Positions 1 through 12,565 of a stretch of 37,579 nucleotides of DNA are shown piece after piece (position 1 is the first letter of the stretch; every line of letters begins with the position of its first letter). Below the pieces are notes generated by a model, which saw only the letters and a program-made list of their open reading frames with translations, made no database searches and had not been told where the DNA came from. The stretch is from NCBI RefSeq assembly GCF_000485595.1, contig NW_014577285.1, positions 219,142-256,720 of the forward strand. Direction: 5' to 3'. The stretch is from Priapulus caudatus (lineage: Eukaryota; Priapulida; Priapulimorpha; Priapulimorphida; Priapulidae). The translations under genes were made by a program, and so were the position numbers.

Positions 1-285
1 CACAAGATTTACGCAAAATATTTTGCGTACGCAGCTTGATGAATCATGAATCTACCCCCTGGACCCCCCCCGTCAGTGCAAGCGCACACGGTATCAGAGT
101 CTACAGTTCCCAGGGGCGTGTACAGGGGGGGTCCAGGGGGTTCGGACCCCCCTACTCGCCATGCGATTAAATCTAATTTAAAAAAAATTCTGGGGGAGAG
201 CCCCCCAAACCCCCCCTTCGCGTGCTCCTGTACACGCCAACGGTTTCGCCCCCCTTAAGAAAATACCCTGGCGCCGCCCCTGATT
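1..285. mobile_element. GC-rich repeat fragment, probably the end of a transposable element
   Basis: This stretch is unlike the AT-rich DNA around it. It holds long C and G runs, and a 15-base inverted pair (56-70 with 125-139) that could fold into a stem. It ends at 267-281 with CCTGGCGCCGCCCCT, after which ordinary AT-rich DNA resumes. A very similar terminus (CCTGGATCCGCCCCT) ends another odd stretch at 19920-19934, so both may belong to one repeat family. The 70-codon open frame here is low-complexity proline and glycine and is not taken as a gene. The family is not identified and the left end lies outside the window. Confidence 0.4.
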
Positions 286-885
286 GCAATATTAATATGA
301 TGATATTACAATAGACAGTTTGATGTCAAACCACTATATCGAGTATGTGCTCTGTACATTACACGCATAATTTCAATAAATTCATATTCCTTTTGAAATA
401 CTTGAATATCGATAAAACCAAAATTAGGGGTTAAACAAAAACTCATTAAAATGAAGTGATAACTTTGTTACTTTATTTATTAATTTAGTTTTCAAGTTAT
501 TTGCATTTATAGACACGTTTCCTATTCATGGTGGCGTGGGTGCCGGCATTGCTACGACCCTGTATTAATTATTTCATTCCAATAACATGTTATGTTAACC
601 ACCTTCTTGTCCAGTGTCATTTTGAATCTACCCTTACTGTGGGCGGACCTCAAATATATCCTGAAACGACGATAGGAACGCATAAATTATCTGGTTATAT
701 TGGTGAGTGATATACCTTTGATAAGTGATGCCAATGTTGACTTATATTCCTAACCAATATCGATACCAGTTGTTATTTGAATTACCATAGGCGTGTGTAA
801 TAATGTTTGACCACTAGGCCTTATCTTCATATATCATTTATTATCAGCACACATGTTAAATTCACATGAAACGATTATGCCTGTG
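286..885. other. Intergenic DNA, no gene seen
   Basis: AT-rich DNA upstream of the first serine protease gene. The two short open frames in it have no recognisable protein features. Any distal regulatory sites of the protease would lie here, but none can be named from sequence alone. Confidence 0.5.
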
Positions 886-895
886 TATATAAAAG
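886..895 (+). promoter_or_regulatory. TATA box of protease gene 1
   Basis: TATATAAAAG lies 78 bases before the ATG at 964. With a normal TATA-to-start distance of about 30 bases, transcription would begin near 915-920 and leave a leader of about 45 bases. The second protease gene has a TATA box at almost the same distance (84 bases) from its ATG, which supports both calls. Confidence 0.6.
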
Positions 896-963
896 TACCT
901 GCTACGCAGGATTCCTTTTTGTATCTACAACTGCGTCGTAGACTTTCGCTCTCATTAACAGAC

Positions 964-3318
964 ATGATCCGATCACTTTCTATACTCGTGTGTTTCCTGG
1001 GATTAAGTGGTGTTTCAGGTGATATTCGATCTTAACTTATACATCAATATATTTTTTGCTATGATTAATGATAATGTGTTATTATATCGTATTTAATAAT
1101 ATAGTTAATGTATATACGGATTTTATTTTTATACGTGAGTTACTAGCTAAAAAGTTTCACTAGAATAGATTTCATAAACAGGTAATTCGACTAGAACGAG
1201 ATTTTATTATTGTTGTGATGCTTGAGCAGCTGTGCCGAAGGCGACGCCATGCGGCGTGAAGTTGATTCCTCACATAGAAGGCAACGGAGATCAGAAGATT
1301 TTCGGTGGCGTCGAGGCCAGGCCAAACAGCTGGCCGTGGCAGATATCCTTGCGTAAGAAGGGTTACGAGGACGTCGAGTCTGGAGGTCACTTCTGTGGAG
1401 GCACCCTGATTAGCTGGACGCGAAACTGGTGCCTTACAGCTAGGCCACTGCATCTGCCATGGTGAGTGGTTAACATTCCTGCGAGAATATAATGATATCT
1501 ATGAGTATATTATTCGTCTGAAGAATTATAATGATTAAACTTAGTTTAGCACGTAATGCAAATCGCTCATTCTGTTAGCTCTACTGTTTGCTGTAATTTC
1601 AATGATTGATCGCATGTTTGTGGCGCTAACTTTGGCAAAATCATTTATGACTGCCCGGCAAGCTAGGCATACAGTCCAGTTCCTCATGTCCCTTTCTCCT
1701 TTAAATGATTTTTATCTTATAGCCGGGTTAAGAGATCCGAGAAATATCATCAGGGGTTCATGCGGGAAGGGCGCATACAACCTATAAAATAGACGAACAG
1801 CGAACAAAGCGAGAAATGTTAGCTTGGTATGTCATAGGCATATCTGTGGACGGTCAATGGATTAATGGCACGTAAGGGTAAACGCAGCTTTGCAGTATTG
1901 CGAAACTCCAGTTTTCCGATTTATACATTATATATTATTAACAACGCACTAATTTAAAGTGATCCACGTAGTGAAAAGCATTCTTTATAATAAAACACAC
2001 CGTTAATACGTCAGGGATATCCCTAATAAAAACGCATTTTGATGCGAAACGTGGAACAGTTTTGTATCTTTAATAATAACAGTGAAGAAATCAAAAAATA
2101 ACGTGCATGAGTTTCAAACCACAGTTATTTGAATGTCTGGCGCGCAAATGTGCTTGAATTTACCGCTTTGGCTTCAAGATACCGTTGCATGATAGTCTCC
2201 GATAACAGCTATTCGTAGTGTTTATTTCAAGCGCAGGCTAGACCAATGACATAGCTCTCCTAGAACTAAGAGAGTCGCCAATTTGAGCTGAACGACTACG
2301 TGGCTGTTACCTGTTGCCTCCACAAAAATCTGGAATTGAATCATGGCGATATGTGCTATGCCACTGCGGGGAGCAACAGTCCGGTAAGCATAGGCGGTGG
2401 AAATACTTAAATGTAGAAGTGTTAATGTAATTTCATGTTGCGATAGTCTATCACGTCTTTCTATTTGTAAATAACCGCAAAATTAACCAATAAATTCTTT
2501 TTTTAATAAACGGCACTATGTTGACAATTGTGTGCTATGTCGGCAATGTCAGATATTGAATTAGTTCAAATCTGGTCAGTCGTAATTTATTTCTGGCACG
2601 TACATAATCAGTCTATGCGATGACTTCTCACAATCGAATTAAAAGTTCATATCAACTGTTCACGCTATAGACGCGTAGTCTGACGCATGCCTTGCAGATT
2701 ACTTGGTGGAGGATGCAGTTGTATCCACCGTGATGAAGCAAACCCTGCTACCAGTCTGGGATCACAAAACCTGTAAGCGCGTTACCTTGCTGCACCTATT
2801 CCTGCTTACCGAGAACATGATCTGTACTGGCTACGAGGAGGGAGGACATGGGACGTGCAAGGTAAACTTCTTAAATAATGAAATGATGTTCCATACGAAT
2901 GTTACAAACACTATATTCAACATATGACAATTTCTCGTCTAATAGTATATGTCTCCACTCAGCACACCTAATAAATTGTACAGTTATATGAAAATATTTT
3001 ATATGTGCGCGTGCGTAATACGTCACATCTTTTCTGTAGCTACACAACGCTACTTCATTGTTTACGCGTATAATATCTGTGTGTGTGTGCTGCACGCAGG
3101 GAGACTCAGGCGGTCCGCTTCATTGTGAGGTGAACGGAGTGTGGAACGTACTTGGCGCCACCTCGTGGGGCTTCGGCTGCGGTCGCCCCAACAACCCCGG
3201 GGTCTTCACCAAGGTGTCGAAGTACAGAGACTGGATCGATACAGTGATGGCCGAAAGCACTGGCATCAGCGGCGACTACGGTATCTTCAAGTCACGGTGT
3301 GACGATGGGACAAAGTGA
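964..3318 (+). CDS. Chymotrypsin/elastase-like serine protease, gene 1 (six exons)
   Basis: A secreted S1-family protease zymogen. Proposed exons are 964-1018, 1230-1461, 1723-1871, 2237-2393, 2698-2861 and 3100-3318, all with GT-AG borders. Exon 1 encodes a signal peptide ([18 protein letters not shown]). Exon 2 has a propeptide cysteine (ATPCGVK), the activation site K|IFGGVEA, and CGGTLISW. Exon 3 gives DPRNIIR, exon 4 the Asp102 motif NDIALLEL, exon 5 [16 protein letters not shown], and exon 6 GDSGGPL (Ser195) and SWGFGCG. Position 189 is not Asp and 216/226 appear to be Gly, so trypsin specificity is unlikely. The His57 motif reads LTARPLHLP instead of an expected LTAGHCISP because of a one-base insertion and a nearby one-base deletion. 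Exons 3 and 4 also carry one-base shifts. These may be sequencing errors; if real, the enzyme is dead. The exact end of exon 3 is inferred from codon phase. Confidence 0.8.
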
Positions 3319-4773
3319 AACATAAACGTTTCAGGGCGGCGATTTTCACACCTATAAGTTGAATTGCAAGTCTTGCGAGATATTTCGAGGAGGGTAATGA
3401 AGATGCGCATATAAACACGTAGCGTTTAAAATGCATATTGCTTTATACTTCAATAAGTTCAATAGATTCAACATGTTTAAAAATTTTTATTTATACTAAA
3501 TATCTTTTCCGCGTAAGAATGCTTAACAAGTTATAGATTGCATGAAGTTAAGAGATTAATCAGATATGTTACTATTTTAATAAAGCCACACACAGAAAAT
3601 TTCAAGTTTCAGTTGCAAAAATAATAATAATTTCATGTTTAAACAATTGATTTAGAATTATCACGTTGAGCTGTAAGTAAAATGTGCATGCATTCTCTAA
3701 CGCGTAAGATATATGGATGCATCGTCACTGCCTCACTGCTTCTTTTAATTCAGTACACAATAAACGTTGCCATTTTGCGGATTACAGATTTTGTCATTAC
3801 ATTTCCGAATATAACGCAATTTAGTGATGTATGCACGATTTCGATACTGGCCGACAATAAACAGTCGTGCCCAAAGGCATTTGCTTTTACTAAATCTAAC
3901 CGCATTGATTTGATTAAATTATAAAACAATCTTATTCATTAAAATTATTTTTTATCGTTTTAATTTTATTTAATAGAATGCAATCTAATCTATTATTTGC
4001 GATTCTACTTCGCCGCGCACGTCTATATGTAAGTGGAATTCACGCAGGAACGGGAAGGTTATTCTGGCCGGACGAAAATAATGCACGACGTCAAAAAGCA
4101 TTTGTAATATGGATACATTCGGCGTGACTCAGAATCGTATAATAGTTGTACAAAATTAGGAAATGCCATATATACTTGTGTAATGTACAGTTAAATTCCG
4201 TGTGACCAGTATTCGCGATAAGGTTAGAGGGCTGAAAACGGTATCTGTATAAAATAGCCGCATATAAGCACGGTGCGAATACATTTAAATTCGATGGACA
4301 TATGGATCGAGCATCGATGAGTCAGAAGGTACTATGCGAACTGCTACGTGCGGATTATATTACCAGCTAGAGATTGTGTATATAACGAGACGATACTTCT
4401 TGTGTATATACCGTACTTCTGATATAACCTAACTGCTCACATATCTGATCACGTGCCGTTAACGCATACGGGCTCTTTATTAACTAATCATCTAACACAT
4501 TACACAATTATTTGCAGTAGACGTTCAGATTAAAATATAGGACTAAAATGTATGAAATTATCTATTCGAATGAAAATGACGTGCAAAATAGAGCCAGACA
4601 CGCTTGTGTACTTCCGTATTCGACGTCAAGCACACAGTCTATCGATACATTTCACCGCGTAGTTCGAAATTTTACCGATAAGCCGCAAACATTTTACAAA
4701 TTAAGAAATTTCAGATGAGCTAACACATATTTATATCTTCGCTACCGTTCATTTGGATAGGTGCGCACGTGAT
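3319..4773. other. 3' flank and intergenic DNA, no gene seen
   Basis: AT-rich sequence after protease gene 1. An 80-codon open frame at 3682-3924 has no recognisable features. A TATAAAATA at 4248-4256 is followed only by very short open frames, so I do not call a gene there. Confidence 0.5.
3579..3584 (+). terminator. Polyadenylation signal AATAAA for protease gene 1
   Basis: AATAAA lies 261 bases after the stop codon of protease gene 1, in AT-rich DNA. It is the first canonical signal I see downstream on this strand. Use of the site is inferred. Confidence 0.4.
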
Positions 4774-4873
4774 AGCAAAGTGATAATAATACTAGCAAAG
4801 TAATAATAATACTAACAAAGTGATAATAATACTAGCAAAGTGATAATAATACTAACAAAGTGAGAATAATACG
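4774..4873. repeat. 20-base minisatellite, five tandem copies
   Basis: Five head-to-tail copies of a 20-base unit close to AGCAAAGTGATAATAATACT, starting at 4774, 4794, 4814, 4834 and 4854. They differ by one to three substitutions, with A[GA]CAAAGT alternating at the unit start. The array ends 20 bases before a TATA-like sequence at 4894. Confidence 0.85.
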
Positions 4874-4893
4874 AACAACATTGGCATCAGGAG

Positions 4894-4904
4894 TATAAAA
4901 AAGG
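4894..4904 (+). promoter_or_regulatory. Orphan TATA-box-like site
   Basis: TATAAAAAAGG followed by moderately GC-rich sequence resembles a core promoter, and it sits just downstream of the 20-base minisatellite. No convincing first exon follows: the ATG at 4987 opens only an 11-codon frame crossing a possible splice donor (CTG|GTAACT, near 5020). It could be the relic of a promoter of a lost protease copy, or chance. Confidence 0.25.
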
Positions 4905-5610
4905 CGAGATTCCACCAGCTCCAATTTTCCGTATCCACTTATCTTTATCACGCCATGTAACTGATCCATCCCTGCTAACTAGACAAATGAATATCACTAC
5001 CAACAGCTTTGTCATCTGGTAACTTGTCATCGACGTGTCTTTTGTATAGTTGGCCTAAATAGGCGCATAATCTAGGAACGCGATTTTCTCATTAAAGATG
5101 TCTTCATGTAGAAACAATTCACCTATCTGTAACGAATCCGCGCATCTACATGAAATACAATAAACAGTACTCGCATACAATGAACAACAAAATGGATTGA
5201 ATAGCATTGAAAAAGAAGCGGTGGGAATGACTAGCATACCTATACCGCTCGGAAGAACAAACAAATGACCTTGCGCAAGCCGCAGCTGTACGCACTGCCC
5301 TGCCACCGAGTGATTTCAATTCATAGCTTGATCGTGTGTGCATATGATGATGACAATGCGTATTTCGTTGAAAAATTATAATGATTGGAATATAAATATT
5401 TTTTGTGAACTATAGGGTTTATAATAAATTTACCTGCCGTGCAGATATTTTTATTAGCTATTATAAGGTGATATGTCCTTTTGCCTAGTGGCCTTTTATT
5501 TGACCCTTTTTATTTGACTTTTTAATAGTCGTGTTTGCAAGAAACAAGTTTTAAAGATAAGCATATCAGTACAGACGCTAGGTTCCCACAGGTAATGATT
5601 ACTCATGTCG
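4905..5610. other. Intergenic DNA, no gene seen
   Basis: Upstream region of protease gene 2. Open frames on the minus strand at 5055-5343 overlap in two frames, lack recognisable features and show no splice-consistent extension. Confidence 0.45.
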
Positions 5611-5618
5611 TATATAAG
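5611..5618 (+). promoter_or_regulatory. TATA box of protease gene 2
   Basis: TATATAAG lies 84 bases before the ATG at 5695, nearly the same spacing as in protease gene 1, although the surrounding sequence differs between the two promoters. Confidence 0.55.
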
Positions 5619-5694
5619 CCCATGAACGCAATAGGGACCACTCTAGATCATTTTGCAGCAGTGGGAAGGATTGCGTTGTCTTTGCTAGACAAAA

Positions 5695-8169
5695 ATGATC
5701 AAGTTAGCCGTTGTGCTCGTCAGTATCGTGGGGCTGAGCAGCTCAGCAGGTAAGACAGTTCACCGGCAATCATCATATAGTTACAGTTATCACTAAACTT
5801 TCACCGATGTATTAGTTAATACAAGTATAATGTCATCGCATATGTTATTTAATGAATATCTGTAGTTAAAATTTATATTCGTAAATTACCAATGTCGTAA
5901 TGCTATAGCAGGAATAGTACTTAATTTGAATTAAAATTGTTTAGTTAATTTAGTGTATTATAGGCAGTATTATTTACCTGGGAAATTGGTAATGAATCCA
6001 GGTTCCCCTTCATGTTCTTAAATATTACCAGGAAAATGTGATTACAGGTAAAGATCCATGATCACGTTCTTCTGATAATTAACCGCGTTCTACTGCAGCT
6101 GTGCCGAAGGCGACGCCATGCGGCGTGAAGTTTATTCCTCACATAGAAGGCAACGGAGATTCAGAAAATTTCGGGTGGCGTCGAGGCCAGGCCAAACAGC
6201 TGGCCGTGGCAGATATCCCTTGCGTAAGAAGGGTTACGAGGACGTCGATCACTGAAGGTCACCTTCTGTGGAGGCACCTGATTAGCTGACGCGAAATGGT
6301 CTTACAGCAGGCCACATGCATCTCGCCATGGTGATGTTAACATTCCTGCGAGAATATAATGAATATATGATATATTATTCGTGAAGAATTATAATGATTA
6401 AACCTTATTACACGTAATGCAATCGCTCAATTACTGTTAGCTCTACTCTTTGCTGTAATTTTCATGATTGAATCGCATGTTTGGAGCGCTAACTTTGGCA
6501 AAATATTTATGACTAGCCGCATAGCCTAGGCATACAGCCCAGTTCCTCATGTCCTTTCTCCTTTAAAGATTTTTATCTTATAGCCGTTAAGCAGATCTCG
6601 AGAAATATCATCAGGGTTCATGGCGGGAAGGGCGCATTACAACCTATAAAATGAGCGAACAGCGAACAAAGCAGAGAAATGTTAGCTGTATGTCATAGGA
6701 TATCTGTGACGTCAATGATTAATTGGCACGTAAAGGGTAAACGCAGCTTGCAGGTATTGCGAACCCAGTTTTCGATTTTATACAATTATATATTATATAA
6801 CCGCACTATTTAAAGTGATCCACGTAGTGAAAACATTCTTTATATAAAACACACCGTTAATACGTCAGGATATCCCTAAAAAAACGCATTTCTGATGCGA
6901 AACGTGGATAGTTTTGTATCTAATATAACATGCAAGAAACAAAAATAACGTCGGCAATATTGTTTCAAACCACAAGTTATCTTGAATGTCTGGCCCAAAT
7001 GTGGCTTAATTTACCGCTTTGGCTTCAAGATACGTTGCATGATTACTTTCGATAACAGCTATTCGTAGTGTTTTATTCACTGCAGGCTAGACAATGACAT
7101 AGCTCTCCTAGAACTAGAGAGCGCCAATTTGAGCATAGAACGACTACGTGCTGTTACCTGCTTGCCTCCACAAAATATGGAATTGATCATGGCGATATGT
7201 GCTAGCCACTGCTGGGGAGCAACAGTCGGTAAGCATCAGGCGGTGGAATACTATAAATGTAGAAGTGTTAATGTAATTTCATGTTGCATAGTCTATCACA
7301 TGTCTTCTATTTGTAAATAACGCAAAATTAACCAATAAATTCTTCTTCTTTTTTTAATAAACGGCACTATGTTGACAATTGTGTGCTATGTCGGCAATGT
7401 CAGATATTGAATTAGTTCAAATCTGGTCAGTATGCGTAATTTATTTCTCACGTACATAATCAGTCTATGCGAGGTCTTCTCACAATCGAATTAAAAGTTC
7501 ATATCAACTGTTCACGTTATAGACGCGTAGTCTGACGCATGCCTTGCAGATTACTTGGTAGAGGATGCAGTTGTATCCACCGTGATGAAGCAAACCCTGC
7601 TACCATCTGGGATCACAAAAACCTGTAACGCGTTACCTGCTGCACCTATTTCTGCTTACGAAACATGATCTGTACTGGCTACGAGGAGGGTGGACATGGA
7701 ACGTGCAAGGTAAACTTCTTAAATAATGAAATGATGTTCCATACGAATGTTACAAACACTATATTCAACATATGACAATTTCTCTGTCTATAGTATATGT
7801 CTCCACTCAGCACACCTAATAAATTGTACAGTTATAATGAAAATATTTTTATATGCGCGCGGTGCGTAATACGTCACATCTTTTCTGTAGCTACACAACG
7901 CTACTCATTGTTTACCGTCGAATAATATCTGTGTGTGTGTGCTGCAGCGCAGGGAGACTCAGGCGGTCGCTTTCATTGTATGGTGAAGCGGAAGTGTGGA
8001 ATCGTACTTGGCGCCACTCGTGGGCTTTGGCTGCGGTCGCCCCAACAACCCCGGGGTCTTCACCAAGGTGTCGAAGTACAGAGACTGGATCGATACAGTG
8101 ATGACCGAAAGCACTGGCATCAGCGGCGACTACGGTATCTTCAAGTCACGGTGCGAGGACAACGTCTAA
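5695..8169 (+). CDS. Chymotrypsin/elastase-like serine protease, gene 2 (six exons, indel-ridden)
   Basis: Tandem paralogue of the gene at 964-3318. Proposed exons are 5695-5749, 6099-6330, 6584-6729, 7086-7228, 7550-7709 and 7953-8169. Exon 1 encodes a different signal peptide ([18 protein letters not shown]) with the same length and splice phase as gene 1. From the exon 2 acceptor to about 8153 the sequence is almost the same as gene 1, introns included; promoter, exon 1, intron 1 and 3' end differ. Recognisable pieces are the propeptide [24 protein letters not shown] after frame correction, GDSGG, and [10 protein letters not shown]. Exons 2 to 6 contain many one-base insertions and deletions, as do the introns, so the reading frame is repeatedly broken as written. 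Uniform indels without regard to codons point to poor base quality more than decay. The tail ends with the stop at 8167-8169, different from gene 1. Confidence 0.65.
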
Positions 8170-8731
8170 CCGTACTTCCGCTGCCAGGGCCGGTTATCCC
8201 CGACGCACGTTAAACGTCTGGCAGGCATCGACCAAACATTTAACTACGCCGAAACGCAATACATTAGTCTAAAACTATTTGGTGATTGATAAGCAGATTT
8301 CTTACACGACGAACAGATGTATTATTATGGTTAAATACAAAGCTCTGGAAAAAGCATTTTTTAAATCTTTTAATTCCATTCTTCAAATCTGTTTATTTGA
8401 AATTATGTATAAGCTTACACATGTTACGTTTCTATGCATTCGCGTAAGAGATTGCTAGATGTTTACATAAAATTTCTTTTATCTTGGAATTTACAAGCGA
8501 TACAAAATTTAATACATAACATTCCCAACACAATACAGAAGCAAAAATTTAGTTATCATTTCACATCTATATGGATGTTTGAGACTGACATAATGCCACT
8601 AATGTAGGTTCACGCGTATAATCGAGGTACGTTTCATTATTGACATGTAATACAATACAAGTAACGACAGAACAAAAAAACATTGCAGACAACAGAGTTT
8701 TCGATATTTGGATTGGCTTGTAGTCCTTCGT
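8170..8731. other. Convergent intergenic region
   Basis: Protease gene 2 (+) and SLC7 gene A (-) end towards each other here with 562 bases between the stop codons. TTTATT at 8392-8397 reads AATAAA on the minus strand and could be the poly(A) signal of SLC7 gene A, though it is 335 bases past the stop. Nothing else is recognised. Confidence 0.4.
8392..8397 (-). terminator. Possible poly(A) signal of SLC7 gene A
   Basis: AATAAA on the minus strand, 335 bases beyond the stop of SLC7 gene A. I see no closer canonical signal. Use is inferred. Confidence 0.3.
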
Positions 8732-9970
8732 TCACTTAGAGATCACTTGATTCTGTACTTCTGTCTCGTGAGTGAGACGCTGAAAGACATCCCGTTTTAC
8801 ATCTGCCTTCGCAGACTCCTCCGTGAAAGACGCTTCAAAAAGTAGCTGGAAAAACACTGTAAGTCCATCTGAAAATTCCGAAATTACGAACATCATATAG
8901 AAGTATAAACAAAAGGCCATCGCACAAAAGTGGCGCATTCGTCGATGATTATGTTTACATAACTATACGATCCACGTGATCTTTCAAAAGGATTTCAAAT
9001 ATGCTCGCGCTTTCCACAATTATCAGGCAGTGATAGCAAGAGGGGTAGTAGCACCAAGAGCTGATGATCTCCGAGTGTGTAATGACTTGAGCCCGTCACA
9101 GCATGTTCGACGATGATGTGCGATTTGTGTGATCGTGCCGAGATCAACTATATGCTTACCATCGATTTTCACCAGAACAGATGGCTGCCAAGATATGAAA
9201 ACAAAGTAGACTAATGCTCCGACGGCAATGAATCCTACTCCGATTAGATTCTCGACTGGCTGCTCCCAGAAAGGCACCACGACCAGAAACAGCGACGACA
9301 GCATAAATGCTACATGCACTATCAGGGGAAACTGTAATGGAAGTGGTTTGGAATGAATCGCGGTGATTTTATATAAACTGACGGTTTTATCATTCGTTCA
9401 CATAAACATCTCGTAAGTCGGATTGAAAAATCTGATCGAAATAGCTGACATTTGACGTGCCCATTAAAATATGTCTTATTTTGAGTAATCTATTTAATTT
9501 AATTGCAACTGCTGCAAGGCGAATCATATCCGAACAAATTTGATTCTGCCATGTTGTGCAGGCGCTTCCTATACTTCCCTCTCTTTATAGCCAACACTGC
9601 CGCGCTTTCCCACTTATAAACTTGCTGCGTCAACATCCTTAACATTCGCCTACTTATCAATTTTCGCCTAGTACTCCTCAATTTGCCTTACCCTGAAGGG
9701 CCAGTCTTCACTGCGATCTCGCCATCGCATGTAGAGAAGTGCCGTGACGGACACGCAAACGACAGTCCACTGTACGAAACCGGTGAAGTTCAGCAGTGCG
9801 TAGACGTTGCCTTCGCCTATCGCCACCAGTAAACTCCCCAACAGTCCCTGCAAGTTGAAATTAGGTAACCAGTGTGGTCGGCGAGAATTTACAAGAATTT
9901 GATTTCCCCCCGCGGTTGGTGAAGACTGTGAGGTCTGAGTCTGAGGCGTAAGAGGAATGAGACGAGAGAC

Positions 9971-10014
<44 letters not shown>

Positions 10015-10545
10015 AAAGAGACGAGAAGAGAGTCTGAGGAATGAGACTATAAGTCACATTGGCGACTGGTAAGACGTGTATGAATAAAAAGTTTAGCAAT
10101 TTTTTGGGGGGTTTATGCAAGTTTCCCCAGTCGTTGTAAATTCCGTTATCGCCACAACGAAAATGTTCGGCGATGTTCGAAAAGCGACTTAACTTACGTT
10201 ACGTTAACTTACGTTTGCCATCAAAGCCGGTTGAGGCGTGTATCTATGTATACTAAGCGTTGCAAGGAACGAGGGAAACTGGTGTTCCCGGGATCCTGCG
10301 AAGAATCCTCTGTGGAGAGATGTAGTGGTGGTTACCGAATACTTCTTTCCTACGTGACTAGTTATCCGTTAAATAATAGCCATTTAATCAATGAGTAATT
10401 GAGTAATATATATATTATTATTACGTTATATTTTTATTACGGTTCTATTCTAATGTCTGCGGACCTGATGAAGAGATGTAATAATTGTTAGTATATGTTA
10501 ATTGTTAATTAAATTTTAAGCACCCTTATTCTATAATTTGACTTT

Positions 10546-10595
<50 letters not shown>

Positions 10596-11715
10596 NNNNN
10601 NNNNNATATATATATATGAGACGTTATGAACGTATCCAACATATTATCAAATCACTTTTGCTATCGGTATAACCTTATATAAGTAACTATATACTACCTG
10701 CTAGATGCGAATAAGTTGCCATTAATGGAGCCTACCACCGAAATCGCAACAAACACGGATGCGATCCAACTCCATTGCTTGCCGAGTGTTTCCTCAGCGA
10801 ATGCCTGTGTAACGTAATGTCACAGTATTGGGTATCCAACCTAAACCACGATTACTGACAAATTGTCAAATTATGTCGGATGCGTTGAGGTGAAGTAGGA
10901 AAAATTCGACTGCGCCGGTACTGCCATAATTATGGCTACAGGTCCATATACTTGGTCGCGCATACATTATGACATGGCACGTTCGTACACCGTAACAACC
11001 AAACTTCAATAGCTTACCTCAGCCACAGCAGTGTTACTAAGCAGCTGATCGGTAGTTAGTACTGCGTGGTACGCAACATTTGTCATCAGGTAAACGACGG
11101 TAGAGAATCCGACTCCCAGAAGTAAAGAAAGAGGAAGAGTTCTGTAAACGGGCGTTATCAATGTTTACGAACCATCCGGCGCGAAATCAGTAGCTAGCCT
11201 GGTTGCGTACGTTGCGTAGCTAGCCTGGTTGTTTACGCACTAATTGTAAAAACTATTTGTATAAATGATACCAGGAATATGTGTATGACCTCTACCTTGT
11301 GGGATTCTTTACCTCTTCGACACCATAATTGACAGCGTCCCTAGAAAATTGTAACTCAATTAAGATGTAAAATATTCTCGCTTGTGAGTTATGCTTACGG
11401 TTGAGTTATGCTTACGTGAGTGAGTTACGGTTTATGGGGAGCACAATAGTATCCAGCTGCGCGTACGAATATTATTTTCACGGGCATCTATTTTTCACAC
11501 TCACTCAACCTTTTCTCTCTATCTCTGTCACGGATTACGCCAAACACTTTGAAGGCAAATCTCCCCATCCATGCTGCATGACAGAAATATTAGTAAATCA
11601 TCTTAATAATAATAAAAATAAGTAATGCGTATAATAATAATGAAAAAGTAACAAAAAGTAATAAAAAGTACAGTAATAATAAAAACCAAATGTCTTGAGA
11701 GAGATATATATATAT

Positions 11716-11786
<71 letters not shown>

Positions 11787-12456
11787 AAGAGAGAGAGCAT
11801 AATATAATAGGCTATTTTGAAAGTACACTGCTGATCACTAAATGACCTCCTAATCGTAGATGCGATCGTATCAAATTTTGCATATTATCATTATGTGTGT
11901 GGACATGTCGCACACGAAATAACAGTTAAGTACTGTATATGCTGGGTTACAGACAAATGGTATCCCTATCACATGCCATGTAACATACCAACCGGTAAAT
12001 GCCCACAAGCCGGAATAAAACGCTAGCGCCATGCTGGAAACAGATTCAGGCTTCGGTTGAAATGCATTCTCAAAGTTTTCTGTGTGCCCTGCATGATAAA
12101 TGTAACGATTACTATTGTGAAATATATAAGATTACGCGTACATAGTATTATCCCTGTGTTCTGTTAATACGGCTATAATGTGTAGTATATAGTGTATAGA
12201 ATGTGCAGGATTGTCGCGCAAATTGGATTTTGTACTCATGGCCGATGTTATAATGCTATTAATCTATTGGCTAAATCATAATAGATATGACGCTATAAAA
12301 TGTCATAACTTTTGAGGTAATGTATCGTGCAAATGTTGTAATGTGACATTTTATATTTATGATAATCACAACTATTTATGTTGATTTTTACAACGGGCTC
12401 CACTCTTCCTCTCTCTGTCGCTCCCCCTCTCTCTCACACACACGCACACACGCGAG

Positions 12457-12523
<67 letters not shown>

Positions 12524-12534
12524 ACATACACCAC

Positions 12535-12565
<31 letters not shown>

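Noticed and set aside
3682-3924. 80-codon open frame after protease gene 1
   Set aside because: No recognisable features and no promoter or poly(A) context.
4248-4256. TATAAAATA as a gene promoter
   Set aside because: Only open frames of 7-17 codons follow and no exon with splice-consistent continuation was found.
4774-4873. CRISPR-like array
   Set aside because: Units are contiguous with no spacers and the context is animal nuclear DNA; it is a minisatellite.
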